The notes under the pieces were generated by a model. It was not told where the DNA came from and did no database searches. It saw only the letters and a program-made list of their open reading frames with translations. From NCBI RefSeq assembly GCF_013343235.1, contig NZ_CP040094.1, forward strand, positions 6,877,001 through 6,941,000: a DNA stretch of 64,000 nt. Reading direction: 5' to 3'. A program made the position numbers and the translations under genes. This DNA comes from Nostoc sp. TCL240-02 (lineage in GTDB: Bacteria; Cyanobacteriota; Cyanobacteriia; Cyanobacteriales; Nostocaceae). The first letter of the stretch is position 1; each line of letters opens with the position of its first letter. This document shows positions 46,897 through 55,752 of this stretch, piece by piece.

Positions 46897-47886
46897 ATGC
46901 CAATCTATGTTTACTGGGGTGAAGATGATTTTGCGATGGAAAAGGCGATCACTGTTTTGCGCGATCGCGTCCTCGATCCCAATTGGATAAGTTTTAATTA
47001 CACTGCATTCACCCCAGATCAAGCTGATGCTGCCATCCAGGGGTTAAATCAGGTGATGACACCCACTTTTGGCGCTGGTGGGCGCTTGGTATGGCTGATA
47101 AATACAACCCTGTGTCAGCACTGTCCAGAGAATGTCTTAGGGGAATTGGTGCGATCGCTAAGAGTCATTCCCGAAAACTCATTTTTATTACTCAGCAGCC
47201 GCAACAAGCCAGATGAACGCCTCAAATCTACGAAATTGTTAAAACAATTTGCTACCGAATTCCGAGAATTTCCCCTCATTCCTCCTTGGAAAACCGAATT
47301 ACTAGTGCAATCTGTTAATCAAGTAGCCCAGACTGTAGGCGTAAAATTGACTGCCAATACTGCCCAACTGTTGGCAGAATCCGTTGGAAATGATACGCGA
47401 TTGCTATACAATGAAATAGAGAAATTACGGTTATATGCCCACGGTACCAATAAGCCTTTAGACGTAGATACGGTTACCAAGTTAGTAGGAAATACTACTC
47501 AAAATAGTTTACAATTAGCAGCAGCAATCAGAATAGGAGATACAGCGAAAGCTTTGACAACCTTGGCAGATATGATCAATGCTTCCGAGCCGGGATTACG
47601 AATAGTTGCCACACTGATTGGACAATTTCGCACCTGGCTATGGGTCAAGATTATGATAGAAAGTGGTGAGCGCAACCAACAAGCGATCGCTATTGCTGCT
47701 GATATCGGTAATCCCAAGCGGATCTACTTCTTACAACAAGAAATCAAACTGCTTTCTATGCAACAGTTAATCTCCTGCTTACCTCTACTATTGGAGTTAG
47801 AAGTGAGCCTCAAGCAAGGAGCATCAGAAATGTCAACATTTCAGACTAAAGTCATCGAACTTTGTCAAGTATGCCGAGGAAGTTGA
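46897..47886 (+). CDS. holA: DNA polymerase III subunit delta
   Basis: 329 aa with the HolA layout: an N-terminal degenerate AAA+ domain (MPIYVYWGEDDFAMEKAI, then LLLSSRNKPDERLKSTKLL), a lid near residues 140-205 (LLAESVGNDTRLLYNEIEKLRLYA) and a C-terminal helical collar with LIGQFRTWLWVKIM. It opens the beta sliding clamp within the clamp loader; its partner gamma/tau subunit is encoded at 55753. Upstream, 46810-46880 contains GTTAGGA and CCCCAATG heptamers. Confidence 0.9.
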   Translation: MPIYVYWGEDDFAMEKAITVLRDRVLDPNWISFNYTAFTPDQADAAIQGLNQVMTPTFGAGGRLVWLINTTLCQHCPENVLGELVRSLRVIPENSFLLLSSRNKPDERLKSTKLLKQFATEFREFPLIPPWKTELLVQSVNQVAQTVGVKLTANTAQLLAESVGNDTRLLYNEIEKLRLYAHGTNKPLDVDTVTKLVGNTTQNSLQLAAAIRIGDTAKALTTLADMINASEPGLRIVATLIGQFRTWLWVKIMIESGERNQQAIAIAADIGNPKRIYFLQQEIKLLSMQQLISCLPLLLELEVSLKQGASEMSTFQTKVIELCQVCRGS

Positions 47887-47995
47887 CAATCAAATATAAA
47901 AACTTGATGTATTGAACAGTTGCTGGAACTTCCAACTCCGAAAATAATTCAAAGTCCTTATAATATCCCTGATGTAGTTTTGTGTCACACACTAT

Positions 47996-48478
47996 ATGAA
48001 TAAAATTTCTAATTTCCTTTCCCGATCCAGCCGAAAGCGAATCCTTTGCCAATCATTCTTTTTCGGCGCGATCGCTACTGCGAGTGTCATTTCCAACGCT
48101 TTTTCAGTTAATTCAAAAGCTTATGGTCAAACTTCATCACCAATAGCTAATAATACTCAAATTGACAGCTACGCTCAAGCAGTGCTAGCAATGGAACCAG
48201 CACGTCAAAAGGCTTTTGAAACCATTAAAAACCTTATTGGCAATGGAGAAATTCCCAAAATTGTTTGTAACGATTCTAACAGCATAAATGGTCTTCCTAG
48301 AAAGGCTCAAGATATCGCAGTAAATTACTGTAATAGCTCTCAAAAAATTGTCCAAGATAATGGTTTGAGCATTGATCAGTTTAACAAAATCACTATAGAA
48401 CTACAAAATAACGATCTTTTAAAACAGCAGGTTTATAATACCTTATTACGTCTACAAAAAACCCCTGATTCTCCTTAG
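47996..48478 (+). CDS. DUF4168 secreted protein
   Basis: 160 aa. Residues 1-45 form a long signal peptide (SRKRILCQSFFFGAIATASVIS, cleavage near KAYGQT). The mature part has two short DUF4168 units (IDSYAQAVLAMEPARQKAFETI and LSIDQFNKITIELQNN) with predicted long helices and two Cys (IVCNDSN, VNYCNSS). The function of the family is unknown; a periplasmic place is inferred. A strong terminator follows 47 bp after the stop. Confidence 0.75.
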   Translation: MNKISNFLSRSSRKRILCQSFFFGAIATASVISNAFSVNSKAYGQTSSPIANNTQIDSYAQAVLAMEPARQKAFETIKNLIGNGEIPKIVCNDSNSINGLPRKAQDIAVNYCNSSQKIVQDNGLSIDQFNKITIELQNNDLLKQQVYNTLLRLQKTPDSP

Positions 48479-48525
48479 TTAAAATCTCATCAACACTAAA
48501 ATTAGACAGGATCGCGGTTAAAATA

Positions 48526-48561
48526 ACTACCCTTGTATGAAAGCAAGGGCTAGTATTTTTT
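48526..48561 (+). terminator. Rho-independent terminator after the DUF4168 gene
   Basis: ACTACCCTTG at 48526-48535 pairs with CAAGGGCTAGT at 48544-48554 (one bulged C) over an 8-base loop, followed by ATTTTTT. Confidence 0.85.
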
Positions 48562-48671
48562 ATCTATAAAACAATCAAGAATTGATTCATAAAATACTTG
48601 TTTGTGGATATAGGTTAATAATTAATAATCTATTGAATTTTACAAATTGATTTTTATTACCGTCCTATCAT

Positions 48672-49283
48672 TCAATTATCAGAAAAGTTGGCTTGTCGCT
48701 TAGTGTGAATATTTTTCATGTGCTTCTTCACGGTGTTTATGGTGATGTAAAGCTTCATAGCAATTTCTTTGTAGCTGTAGTTGCTTCTATAGAGAAACCA
48801 AATTTCAGCTTCTCGTGGCGTAAGGTCAAATTTTTTAACTTCAGTGAGTGCTACATTTTTTACAGACTCATATTGGTTTTCTATGGTAACTAATAAGCAA
48901 GGCACTTCAAACCCATCTAAATCTAGTAGTCTCACCCTAATCCGAAAAATATTTGACTTATCAAGTACAATTTCATCCGACAAAATCAGAAGTTTATCAG
49001 AAAACAAATATCGGCTACTGAGTAAAGATTCACAAAGATTCCAGATAGCTGACGGTACAAAATTCGGGTTAAAATTGTCTTGATTGAATTGGCAGCAAAG
49101 GCGATTAGCAGACGCATTACTATGTACTACTTCACCAGTTTGGCTTAAAATTAATATACCGTCTTCTAAGCCTTCAATTACTTCTTGTAAGAAATTAGCT
49201 CGCTTCGAGTTAAGTAAATCAATATTCTCTAGCTGTTCTGGTTCTGCTACTGTTTTTACTAATGTCTTTGTTAGGGCAATCAT
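48672..49283 (-). CDS. PAS-like / LuxR-type transcription regulator
   Basis: 203 aa from the ATG at 49283 (MIALTKTLVKTVAEPEQ); a GTG at 49310 adds nine residues, and neither has a clear ribosome site. Residues 30-130 form a PAS-like sensor (FLQEVIEGLEDGILILSQTG, EVVHSNASANRLC). Residues 145-200 are a LuxR/GerE helix-turn-helix (FDLTPREAEIWFLYRSNYSYKEIA, then INTVKKHMKNIHTKRQ). The ligand is not known. Target genes are not evident; it stands between a DUF4168 gene and a long intergenic region. Confidence 0.85.
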   Translation of the reverse strand: MIALTKTLVKTVAEPEQLENIDLLNSKRANFLQEVIEGLEDGILILSQTGEVVHSNASANRLCCQFNQDNFNPNFVPSAIWNLCESLLSSRYLFSDKLLILSDEIVLDKSNIFRIRVRLLDLDGFEVPCLLVTIENQYESVKNVALTEVKKFDLTPREAEIWFLYRSNYSYKEIAMKLYITINTVKKHMKNIHTKRQANFSDN

Positions 49284-49795
49284 AGGAGATAGATTAATGT
49301 ATAAAATCACGCTTATTTGTTAGATTCGTGCAACTTGGAAGATGTACTAATCTATTTTTTGGATGATTATCTGAATAAATTGGGTGAATATTGCAGACTA
49401 ATCATACTCATTAAAGTAAGTACAAGTGTTATTTCTAACAGAAACTCCGGAGAATACTCAATCAACAATTCATCTATTTTGTTTGAATTAATTGAGGTTA
49501 CACGTTTTAAATACAACTCGGAAATAGCCTATTTCGGAAGATGCAAAATTTAATTTGGCTGGACTTTGCCTCACTACCCTAAGATGTCATTGCTAGATTA
49601 ATTGTCTAAAATCAAACCTATTGTTTTGTTGAATGTGAGCCACTTCTACAAAATAGCTATCACTCCAATAAATAAAAATTATTCAGATGGAAATAAAAAT
49701 ATACACATAATTATTTATATATGCGTGTATTTACCAGGTATACTATTTACATTGATTAAACTAAGCGATCGCACCTCACAGTTAACCTCGCCAAC
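49284..49795. other. Intergenic region, about 510 bp, AT-rich
   Basis: No convincing gene; a 78-codon plus-strand frame at 49317 starts from TTG, lacks a ribosome site and has no family features. Short heptamer repeats are absent. The promoters of the LuxR-type gene and recR should be in here. Confidence 0.4.
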
Positions 49796-50494
49796 TTGAT
49801 AGGCTCAAAAGCTTCCATCATAAACGCCATACTAGACACATGGAAGTACCTGAAAAATGTCATCATAGTTAAGGTAAAACATTCTGGAGATAAGACAACG
49901 GTTTACGCACGCCCTTTAGCACGGTTAATTGAGCAATTGCAACGCCTGCCGGGAGTTGGCCCTAAATCTGCCCAAAGACTGGCTTTGCATATTTTGAAGC
50001 GTCCAGAAGCAGAAGTAGAAGCTTTGGCACAAGCTTTAATTGAAGCCAAAAAACAGATAGGCTTGTGTTCTGTTTGCTTTCACTTATCTGCTGAACCTGT
50101 TTGTGAAATCTGCCGCAATGCCAACCGTGACAACAATACTATTTGTGTCGTAGCAGATCCCCGCGATGTAATTGCGCTGGAAAAAACCCGCGAATACAAA
50201 GGCAAATATCACGTTTTGGGTGGGGTGATTTCTCCAATTGATGGAATTGGCCCAGAACAGTTGAATATACTGGCTTTGCAGCGACGGGTAAATCAGCAAA
50301 AACCTCAAGAAGTGATTCTGGCAATTAGTCCGAGTGTAGAAGGGGAAACAACAACACTATATATAGGTCAGCTATTGAAACCGTTTACCAAAGTGACGCG
50401 GATTGCCTTTGGTTTGCCTGTAGGTGGTGATTTGGAATATGCCGACGAAGTGACCCTGGCAAGGGCATTGGAAGGACGCAGAGAGTTAGATTAA
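49796..50494 (+). CDS. recR: Recombination protein RecR
   Basis: The conserved protein begins at Val-Tyr-Ala-Arg-Pro (codon at 49901): helix-hairpin-helix [20 protein letters not shown], four-Cys zinc finger [16 protein letters not shown], Toprim [16 protein letters not shown] and the C-terminal Walker-B-like [18 protein letters not shown]. It loads RecA with RecF/RecO during gap repair. There is no ATG or GTG between 49796 and the conserved part: the only standard start is the TTG at 49796, giving a 35-residue extension, while GGAG at 49886-49889 stands eight bases before an ACG codon (49898). The start is therefore unsettled. Confidence 0.9.
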   Translation: MIGSKASIINAILDTWKYLKNVIIVKVKHSGDKTTVYARPLARLIEQLQRLPGVGPKSAQRLALHILKRPEAEVEALAQALIEAKKQIGLCSVCFHLSAEPVCEICRNANRDNNTICVVADPRDVIALEKTREYKGKYHVLGGVISPIDGIGPEQLNILALQRRVNQQKPQEVILAISPSVEGETTTLYIGQLLKPFTKVTRIAFGLPVGGDLEYADEVTLARALEGRRELD

Positions 50495-50530
50495 GCTTAA
50501 TTCAAAGGTTTATAAACTAAAAGTAAAAAT

Positions 50531-50570
50531 TTTGAGGTAGGGGCAATTCATGAATTGCCCCTACCTCAAA
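50531..50570. repeat. 40-bp perfect palindrome between recR and the CHAT gene
   Basis: The two 20-base halves (50531-50550 and 50551-50570) are exact reverse complements, with the core GGGGCAATTCATGAATTGCCCC. It lies between two convergent genes, 36 bp after the recR stop and three bases before the CHAT gene stop, so it may end transcripts from both sides. The sequence type is a dispersed palindrome in Nostoc-like genomes as I remember it. Confidence 0.85.
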
Positions 50571-50573
50571 GTA

Positions 50574-53500
50574 TTAATTCGGCTTACCCGTAATCGTAAA
50601 TGCTGCCCAGTAGTAAGGATGATTATAAAGATTTTTATCTGATGCCATTTTACTATTTCTATATAGTTGCGTCGCTAAATAAGTTTGAATTCGTAATTCT
50701 TCAGGATGCAGATTATTCAAAATATCTTCATACCATTTTGTCAGTTCTCCAGCAGTTAGTTCTTTCAGCCACCGTGTTGCTTCCGCTAAAGCAGTAACAG
50801 CTGATTTATTAGGCTGTAATCTCCGATAAAACTCTATCATTACCAAGGCACTAGCTGAAGATTCTACACTCCAGAGAGTACTAACTATATGAGGAACACC
50901 CTGACTTACAAAACCACTGGCTAAACTCACATATTCACTACTGATAGTGTGGTTGCTAGTAGTTAAATTTTCACACGCAGAGAGAGTAATCAGGTTGTAA
51001 GTTGATAGATTTTGTTGATAGATTTCATCTAGAGTCAGTTTTTCTTCACCTGCTAATGCTAATTCTGACTTTTTGGGTTCAGCCAAATTATTAGTGACAT
51101 GACCTGTAAAATGAAAAATGTTGTAATTATCAAACAAGGCATTTTCAACAATATTTTTTGTAGCTTCTGCTCCCTGAATTCGTTGAATATTATTGAACAT
51201 CTGACTAACAACTTCAGACTCCAGTTTGGCAAATTTTAATGTAGGAGAACCTGCACTTTCAGGATGTTCAACACTGAGCAATAACTGATTTTGCCATTGC
51301 CAAATATTTTCAGTTCTTATTGATAAACCTATTTGGGCACTAGGTAGATAGGTGACGGTGAAATTGGACTCCACATTCGGCAACTCTTCCTGGGATGGGG
51401 AAGAAAGATGGAAAAGTGTATGAATGGGCAATCTGTACAAGTCGCGGTGAGGAATTAAAACCAGTTGGGTGATGCCTTCGAGTTCTTGGGCAATTGTGGA
51501 AATATTCAAGATGCCATACAACTGCATCAGTTTGTGTTCCATATCCACTCGCCAAGAATGCTGGCTTTTACTTTCTTTGTCTTGGGCTGTAGTGCGATAT
51601 TCTTGATATTGTTGATGCCAATCTTCTAGCCAAGTTTCAAAATCAATTAGGCGTTGCACTGCTTCGGGTAGCGGCAATTCATTGAGACGGATAGCGTCTT
51701 CTCCTAAAGGTATTGCACCAGCATCTTGCATGGGTGTAAACAGGAGGATTGGCGATGGCGCTTGGTCTTTGAGAATGAAAGTATGTAGGGCGACTGGACT
51801 AATATGCCAGTAAATAATTGCTGTTGTAGGATTAAATAGTTTTTGAATTGCACCATAATGGGGCGAGTAAATATTATTATTCCAGCCAGAAAGTAGCCAG
51901 TTTAAACAAGCATTTTTGCCCTGTTCGGCAATTTCCCAAGCTTCAACTAAATCACCAGACTCTACTGCTAAATCAACTGCCAATTGATCGAAGCCTACAA
52001 ATTTCAAAGCTAGCTGTTTTTTACTTTCGTCTGAGCGAGTTTCTTCATTCAGCAATTGTCGCAATAAATCTGTACCGCGTTGCAGCAATTCTTGAACTTG
52101 TGTTGTTTGTCCCAAGCCCATCAGTACTTTGCTTAGAGATTGCAAAACCTCTAGGTGGAACAGGGGAAAATATTCTAGTGTCAGGGTTAACAGCGCCTGG
52201 TGGTACTCAGATGCAGCTTTGCGCCAATAATCGCGGGGATTGGGATGTTTTTTGCCTTGATCGTAATAAGTATTAGCGATCGCCAGATGCAATCTACCCC
52301 AACCTTCTGGATGGGTATCTGTCCGTAGATGTTTTAACCCTTCTTCGTAGCTGGCTAATTTTCCTTCGTAACCGACCTGTTGTAAGTCGGGATTTGTCGC
52401 TGTGATATTACTCGATAAATTCAGCAATGCGTCAGAATCTACTAAATGACCGATCGCAGTTCCCCGGCCAATCCAAGCTTCCCAGTAATCTTGTTTAATT
52501 TCCAAAGCGTTGTCATAACAAGCGATCGCTTCGGTAAATTGTTCTAAATAAAACAGCGCTACTGCCTGATTATACCAAGCTAGGTGGAAGTCGGGTTTGA
52601 TGGCGATTGCTTGCCGATAGGAAGCGATCGCTTCTTGGCGACGACCTAAGTTGTCTAATGCTATGCCTCGGTTGTACCAAGCTAAGTAGAAGTCGGCTTG
52701 AATTGAAAGGGCTTTATCCCAGGAGGCGATCGCTTCTGACCACCTTCCTAAATTAAACAGCACTACACCCCGGTCTATCCAAACCTCGTGGTACTCTGGG
52801 TTAATTTCTAGGGCTTTGTCGTAGGATATAATCGCCTCTGCAAATTGTTCGCCTACAGCTAGGGCTATCCCTCGGTGATACCAGTTTTCCTGATCTTCTG
52901 GTTCTAAATGTAGCGCTTGATCGTAACTATAAATAGCTTCCGGTAGCCAACCTAACTTCAGTAGCGCCAAACCCTTGCTAGACCAAGCTTCTTGGTAGTC
53001 TGGCTTGACTTCTATGGCTTTGTCAAAAGAAGCGATCGCTTCTTCAAAATATCCTAATTCTCCGAGAGTGCCACCCCGGTTGTGCCAAGCTTTGTAGAAG
53101 TCGGGTTTTAGTTCTATGGCGGTTTCGTAAGATGCGATCGCTTCTTCAAAACGTTCTAAATGGAACAGTGTCAAGCCTCGATTAAACCAATACTCTGAGA
53201 CTTCAGGTTGAAGTTCAATAGCTTGATCGTAAGATGCGATCGCGCCTAACAAATCACCTGTTTTTGCTTGACTTAGACCTTGGTAAAACCATCCTTGAGC
53301 GTTGGTAATTGGATTATCGCTATGTCGCTCAATAATACCAGGGGAATTACTGCTTTGAACTGCCAAGTTAGAAGCAAGTTGCTGGACTAAATTGGTACTT
53401 TGATCCAATCTCACCCATAACTCATCTAATGTATTAGCCACATTTGGCTCTAAATTTGTCAAGGCGCTATCCCAGTTTTCCACTGAGGGAGAAGTTGTTA

Positions 53501-54539
53501 ATTCACTTCTTGGCCTAGTAGAAAGGAGATTTACTCCTGTTGTACTTTGAACAACTTCTTCATCATCGAACCTCAGTTGGGCTAATGAGGTGATTGAATC
53601 TTCCTTTGCGGGGAGAGGGAGATTTTCGAGTATTGTGGCTTGGGCTTCTTCCCTTTCATCCTCCAATACCAGTTCCTCTAAATTTTCGGTGAATCTTTCC
53701 TCAAAAGAGACATTTTCAGGTGCTGAGGTGATTGGTTCAACATCTGGCACATCATATTCCCATAACTGCTCACCTAAGCTACGAATTAGCTCTTGCCCAG
53801 GTGAAGTTGGGATAATTTCTTCATGGGTTGTGATTTCTACAACATCAGGTTCATCATACTCCCATAACTGCTCGCCTAAATTACGGATCAGTTCTTCCCC
53901 AGGAGTAGTTTCTACGACATCCGGCTCATCATACTCCCATAACTGCTCGCCTAAATTACGGATCAGTTCTTCCCCAGGAGTAGTTTCTACGACATCCGGC
54001 TCATCATACTCCCATAACTGCTCGCCTAAATTGCCGATCAGTTCTTCTCCAGGAGCGATTTCTACCCCATATTGTTCAGGAGTAATTTCTAAGCCATCTT
54101 CTGGATAATTATCCTGATTCTCTATCTGTGTAGGTGAGTTTTGCATCATTCGGATGCCAATGTCATAAGCAACATCTCCAATTCTGCCCACACCAAGTTC
54201 TCCTAATTGCACCATCTGTGATGCTAAAAGAGGATTCGGTGCAGGTGAAGCTAGCAAGCTTTCGCCAAACATCACCAACCAATCTATCCAGCGTTCAGCC
54301 GGAATCCGATTTTCAACCCGTTGCAGATACCTCAATGCCCACTGTCGTCCTCGTGCTTGATGCACGCCTTCTAACAATTGGATAAACAATTGTTCTAGAT
54401 CGGCATTGGTTAGTTCTGGTAGTACCTCCACCAGATTGTGTCCTCTCGCACCCTTGAGAGAACTAGCCTGCTTACTTTCAATGAGGCGCTTTAAAAACCT
54501 TTTAAGCGACTGCGATATCCGCCTGAGCATCTGCCACAC
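50574..54539 (-). CDS. TPR-CHAT protein (CHAT-domain caspase-like protease), 1321 aa
   Basis: Residues 1-140 form a helical domain shared with the gene at 54702 (LEQLFIQLLEGVHQARG, MVQLGELGVGRIGDVAYDIG). Residues about 165-275 contain four copies of a 25-aa acidic unit (GEELIRNLGEQLWEYDEPDV), three of them nearly identical at DNA level (75-bp period). Residues 415-715 hold eight TPRs (WYNRGIALDNLGRRQEAIASY type). The C-terminal part from about residue 1000 is a CHAT domain, with the catalytic His in FHFTGH (near residue 1160) and Cys in TLSACEN (near residue 1210). CHAT proteases are activated through neighbouring sensor domains in several bacterial immunity systems. The start is a GTG at 54539 or the ATG three codons later. 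Confidence 0.88.
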   Translation of the reverse strand: MWQMLRRISQSLKRFLKRLIESKQASSLKGARGHNLVEVLPELTNADLEQLFIQLLEGVHQARGRQWALRYLQRVENRIPAERWIDWLVMFGESLLASPAPNPLLASQMVQLGELGVGRIGDVAYDIGIRMMQNSPTQIENQDNYPEDGLEITPEQYGVEIAPGEELIGNLGEQLWEYDEPDVVETTPGEELIRNLGEQLWEYDEPDVVETTPGEELIRNLGEQLWEYDEPDVVEITTHEEIIPTSPGQELIRSLGEQLWEYDVPDVEPITSAPENVSFEERFTENLEELVLEDEREEAQATILENLPLPAKEDSITSLAQLRFDDEEVVQSTTGVNLLSTRPRSELTTSPSVENWDSALTNLEPNVANTLDELWVRLDQSTNLVQQLASNLAVQSSNSPGIIERHSDNPITNAQGWFYQGLSQAKTGDLLGAIASYDQAIELQPEVSEYWFNRGLTLFHLERFEEAIASYETAIELKPDFYKAWHNRGGTLGELGYFEEAIASFDKAIEVKPDYQEAWSSKGLALLKLGWLPEAIYSYDQALHLEPEDQENWYHRGIALAVGEQFAEAIISYDKALEINPEYHEVWIDRGVVLFNLGRWSEAIASWDKALSIQADFYLAWYNRGIALDNLGRRQEAIASYRQAIAIKPDFHLAWYNQAVALFYLEQFTEAIACYDNALEIKQDYWEAWIGRGTAIGHLVDSDALLNLSSNITATNPDLQQVGYEGKLASYEEGLKHLRTDTHPEGWGRLHLAIANTYYDQGKKHPNPRDYWRKAASEYHQALLTLTLEYFPLFHLEVLQSLSKVLMGLGQTTQVQELLQRGTDLLRQLLNEETRSDESKKQLALKFVGFDQLAVDLAVESGDLVEAWEIAEQGKNACLNWLLSGWNNNIYSPHYGAIQKLFNPTTAIIYWHISPVALHTFILKDQAPSPILLFTPMQDAGAIPLGEDAIRLNELPLPEAVQRLIDFETWLEDWHQQYQEYRTTAQDKESKSQHSWRVDMEHKLMQLYGILNISTIAQELEGITQLVLIPHRDLYRLPIHTLFHLSSPSQEELPNVESNFTVTYLPSAQIGLSIRTENIWQWQNQLLLSVEHPESAGSPTLKFAKLESEVVSQMFNNIQRIQGAEATKNIVENALFDNYNIFHFTGHVTNNLAEPKKSELALAGEEKLTLDEIYQQNLSTYNLITLSACENLTTSNHTISSEYVSLASGFVSQGVPHIVSTLWSVESSASALVMIEFYRRLQPNKSAVTALAEATRWLKELTAGELTKWYEDILNNLHPEELRIQTYLATQLYRNSKMASDKNLYNHPYYWAAFTITGKPN
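53745..54070 (-). repeat. 75-bp tandem repeats inside the CHAT gene
   Basis: Units starting at 53851, 53926 and 54001 are 75 bp apart and almost identical, with a fourth, more diverged copy near 53745-53850. Each encodes a Glu-rich 25-aa unit ending WEYDEPDV. Near-identity indicates recent expansion. Confidence 0.85.
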
Positions 54540-54701
54540 TATTGGATTTTGTTTTTCTAGATTGTAGCCATCGTTGTGTTAAAAAAATCATCAATTACGT
54601 AAAAATCCATTAGATTGTGACGGCGCTTCCGTCGCAGGTTAGCAAAAAATATACAAACATTCAAGATTAAAGCATTACAACGTTACAATTCCCCGATTCG
54701 A

Positions 54702-55400
54702 CTAATTTTCTGTTTGCTCTGTAGTTGATTCACCGGCAGGATATAGTTGATTGATCAATGCCTGGACAAGCACTTGTGGGTCGTCTGTCTCAACGGCAAG
54801 CTGTTGAGCAATCTGCTGACGTAAGTTTTCATCGTCTTGCAACATCACAAACAACTCTTCTAGGGTGACAGTTTGGTATTCTCCCTCTGGGGGATTCTCT
54901 GGTGCATCTACTGACTCTGATATCGAGGGCGTTGTCTCAGATTGTAAAGTCGTGCTAAAAGCGTCTGGCCCTTCATATTCCCAAATTGGTTCGCCTTGAT
55001 TGCGCGTCAACAACTGCATCCCAATACTATAGGCAACATCTCCAATTTCTCCGATGTTCAACTCACCCAGTTGTACTAACCGTGCAGCTATTTCATTATT
55101 CGGTGAAGGTGATGCTAGCAATTTTTCACCAAAGCGCCCTAACCACTTAACCCAGTCTTCAGTTGTAATTCGATGTTCAATATTATGCAGCCACTTTTGC
55201 GCCCAGGCTTCCCCTCGTGCTTGATGTACTCCTTGCAACAGCTCGGTGAAGAGAAATTCCAGATCCGTATCGCTTAGGGGTGGTGCTGGTTCTTTTGGGA
55301 TATTCCTTTTAGATTTTGAGACATACTGTTTACCACCGAACAAGCTCTGAAAAAGCTTTTTGAGCCATTGAAATAGCCGCTTGAGCATCTGCTGCACCAT
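54702..55400 (-). CDS. Short paralogue of the CHAT protein N-terminus
   Basis: 232 aa. Residues 1-150 match residues 1-140 of the CHAT protein: MLKRLFQWLKKLFQSLF, LEFLFTELLQGVHQARGEAW, WLGRFGEKLLASPSPNNEI and LVQLGELNIGEIGDVAYSIGMQLL. One WEYEGPDA unit follows, corresponding to a single copy of the repeated WEYDEPDV module. The C-terminal 60 residues (VTLEELFVMLQDDENLRQQIAQQLA) are helical and acidic. There is no TPR or CHAT part. It lies 162 bp upstream of the CHAT gene on the same strand. A role as partner, adaptor or inhibitor is inferred; the basic, hydrophobic first 20 residues in both might bind membrane. Confidence 0.75.
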   Translation of the reverse strand: MVQQMLKRLFQWLKKLFQSLFGGKQYVSKSKRNIPKEPAPPLSDTDLEFLFTELLQGVHQARGEAWAQKWLHNIEHRITTEDWVKWLGRFGEKLLASPSPNNEIAARLVQLGELNIGEIGDVAYSIGMQLLTRNQGEPIWEYEGPDAFSTTLQSETTPSISESVDAPENPPEGEYQTVTLEELFVMLQDDENLRQQIAQQLAVETDDPQVLVQALINQLYPAGESTTEQTEN

Positions 55401-55752
55401 CGAGTTTTGCTTATCCTAAAATTGTAGCGATCGCACTGGACTATAGCGTTAGTTCTTTGTCATTTGTCATTTGTCATTGGTCATTAGTTCTTTTTTCCCT
55501 ACTTCCTACTCTTTATGAGAACAAATGTACTAAATGCTATGCTATAATTCCGATACGTTGATGTTGGAATCATAATAAAAATATGATCTGGTTGCTTGCT
55601 TTCCTGAGTGCCAAAATTGACGGCATTAGTTGAGTGTAAGCGCTATGGCAACATCGATAAAGAAAGCAGGTACGAGAGTTTAAAATAATTGAATCTCAAA
55701 CTCGACTCGGTGCTACTTATTCACGTTGAAAGGCATTGAAGTCTATTTTTCC
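55401..55752. other. Divergent region between the CHAT paralogue and dnaX
   Basis: About 350 bp. Bases 55455-55490 hold GTCATTTGTCATTTGTCATT-type heptamers of the same family as the inserts in mutS and the LpxB-like gene. The remainder is AT-rich and should contain both promoters; none was recognised. Confidence 0.45.

Noticed and set aside
49317..49553. 78-codon frame between the LuxR-type gene and recR
   Set aside because: TTG start, no ribosome site, low-complexity AT-rich composition, no recognisable family.
53590..54108. 172-codon plus-strand frame with SSYSHNCSPKL repeats
   Set aside because: Antisense of the 75-bp repeat region of the CHAT gene; its repetition only mirrors that repeat.
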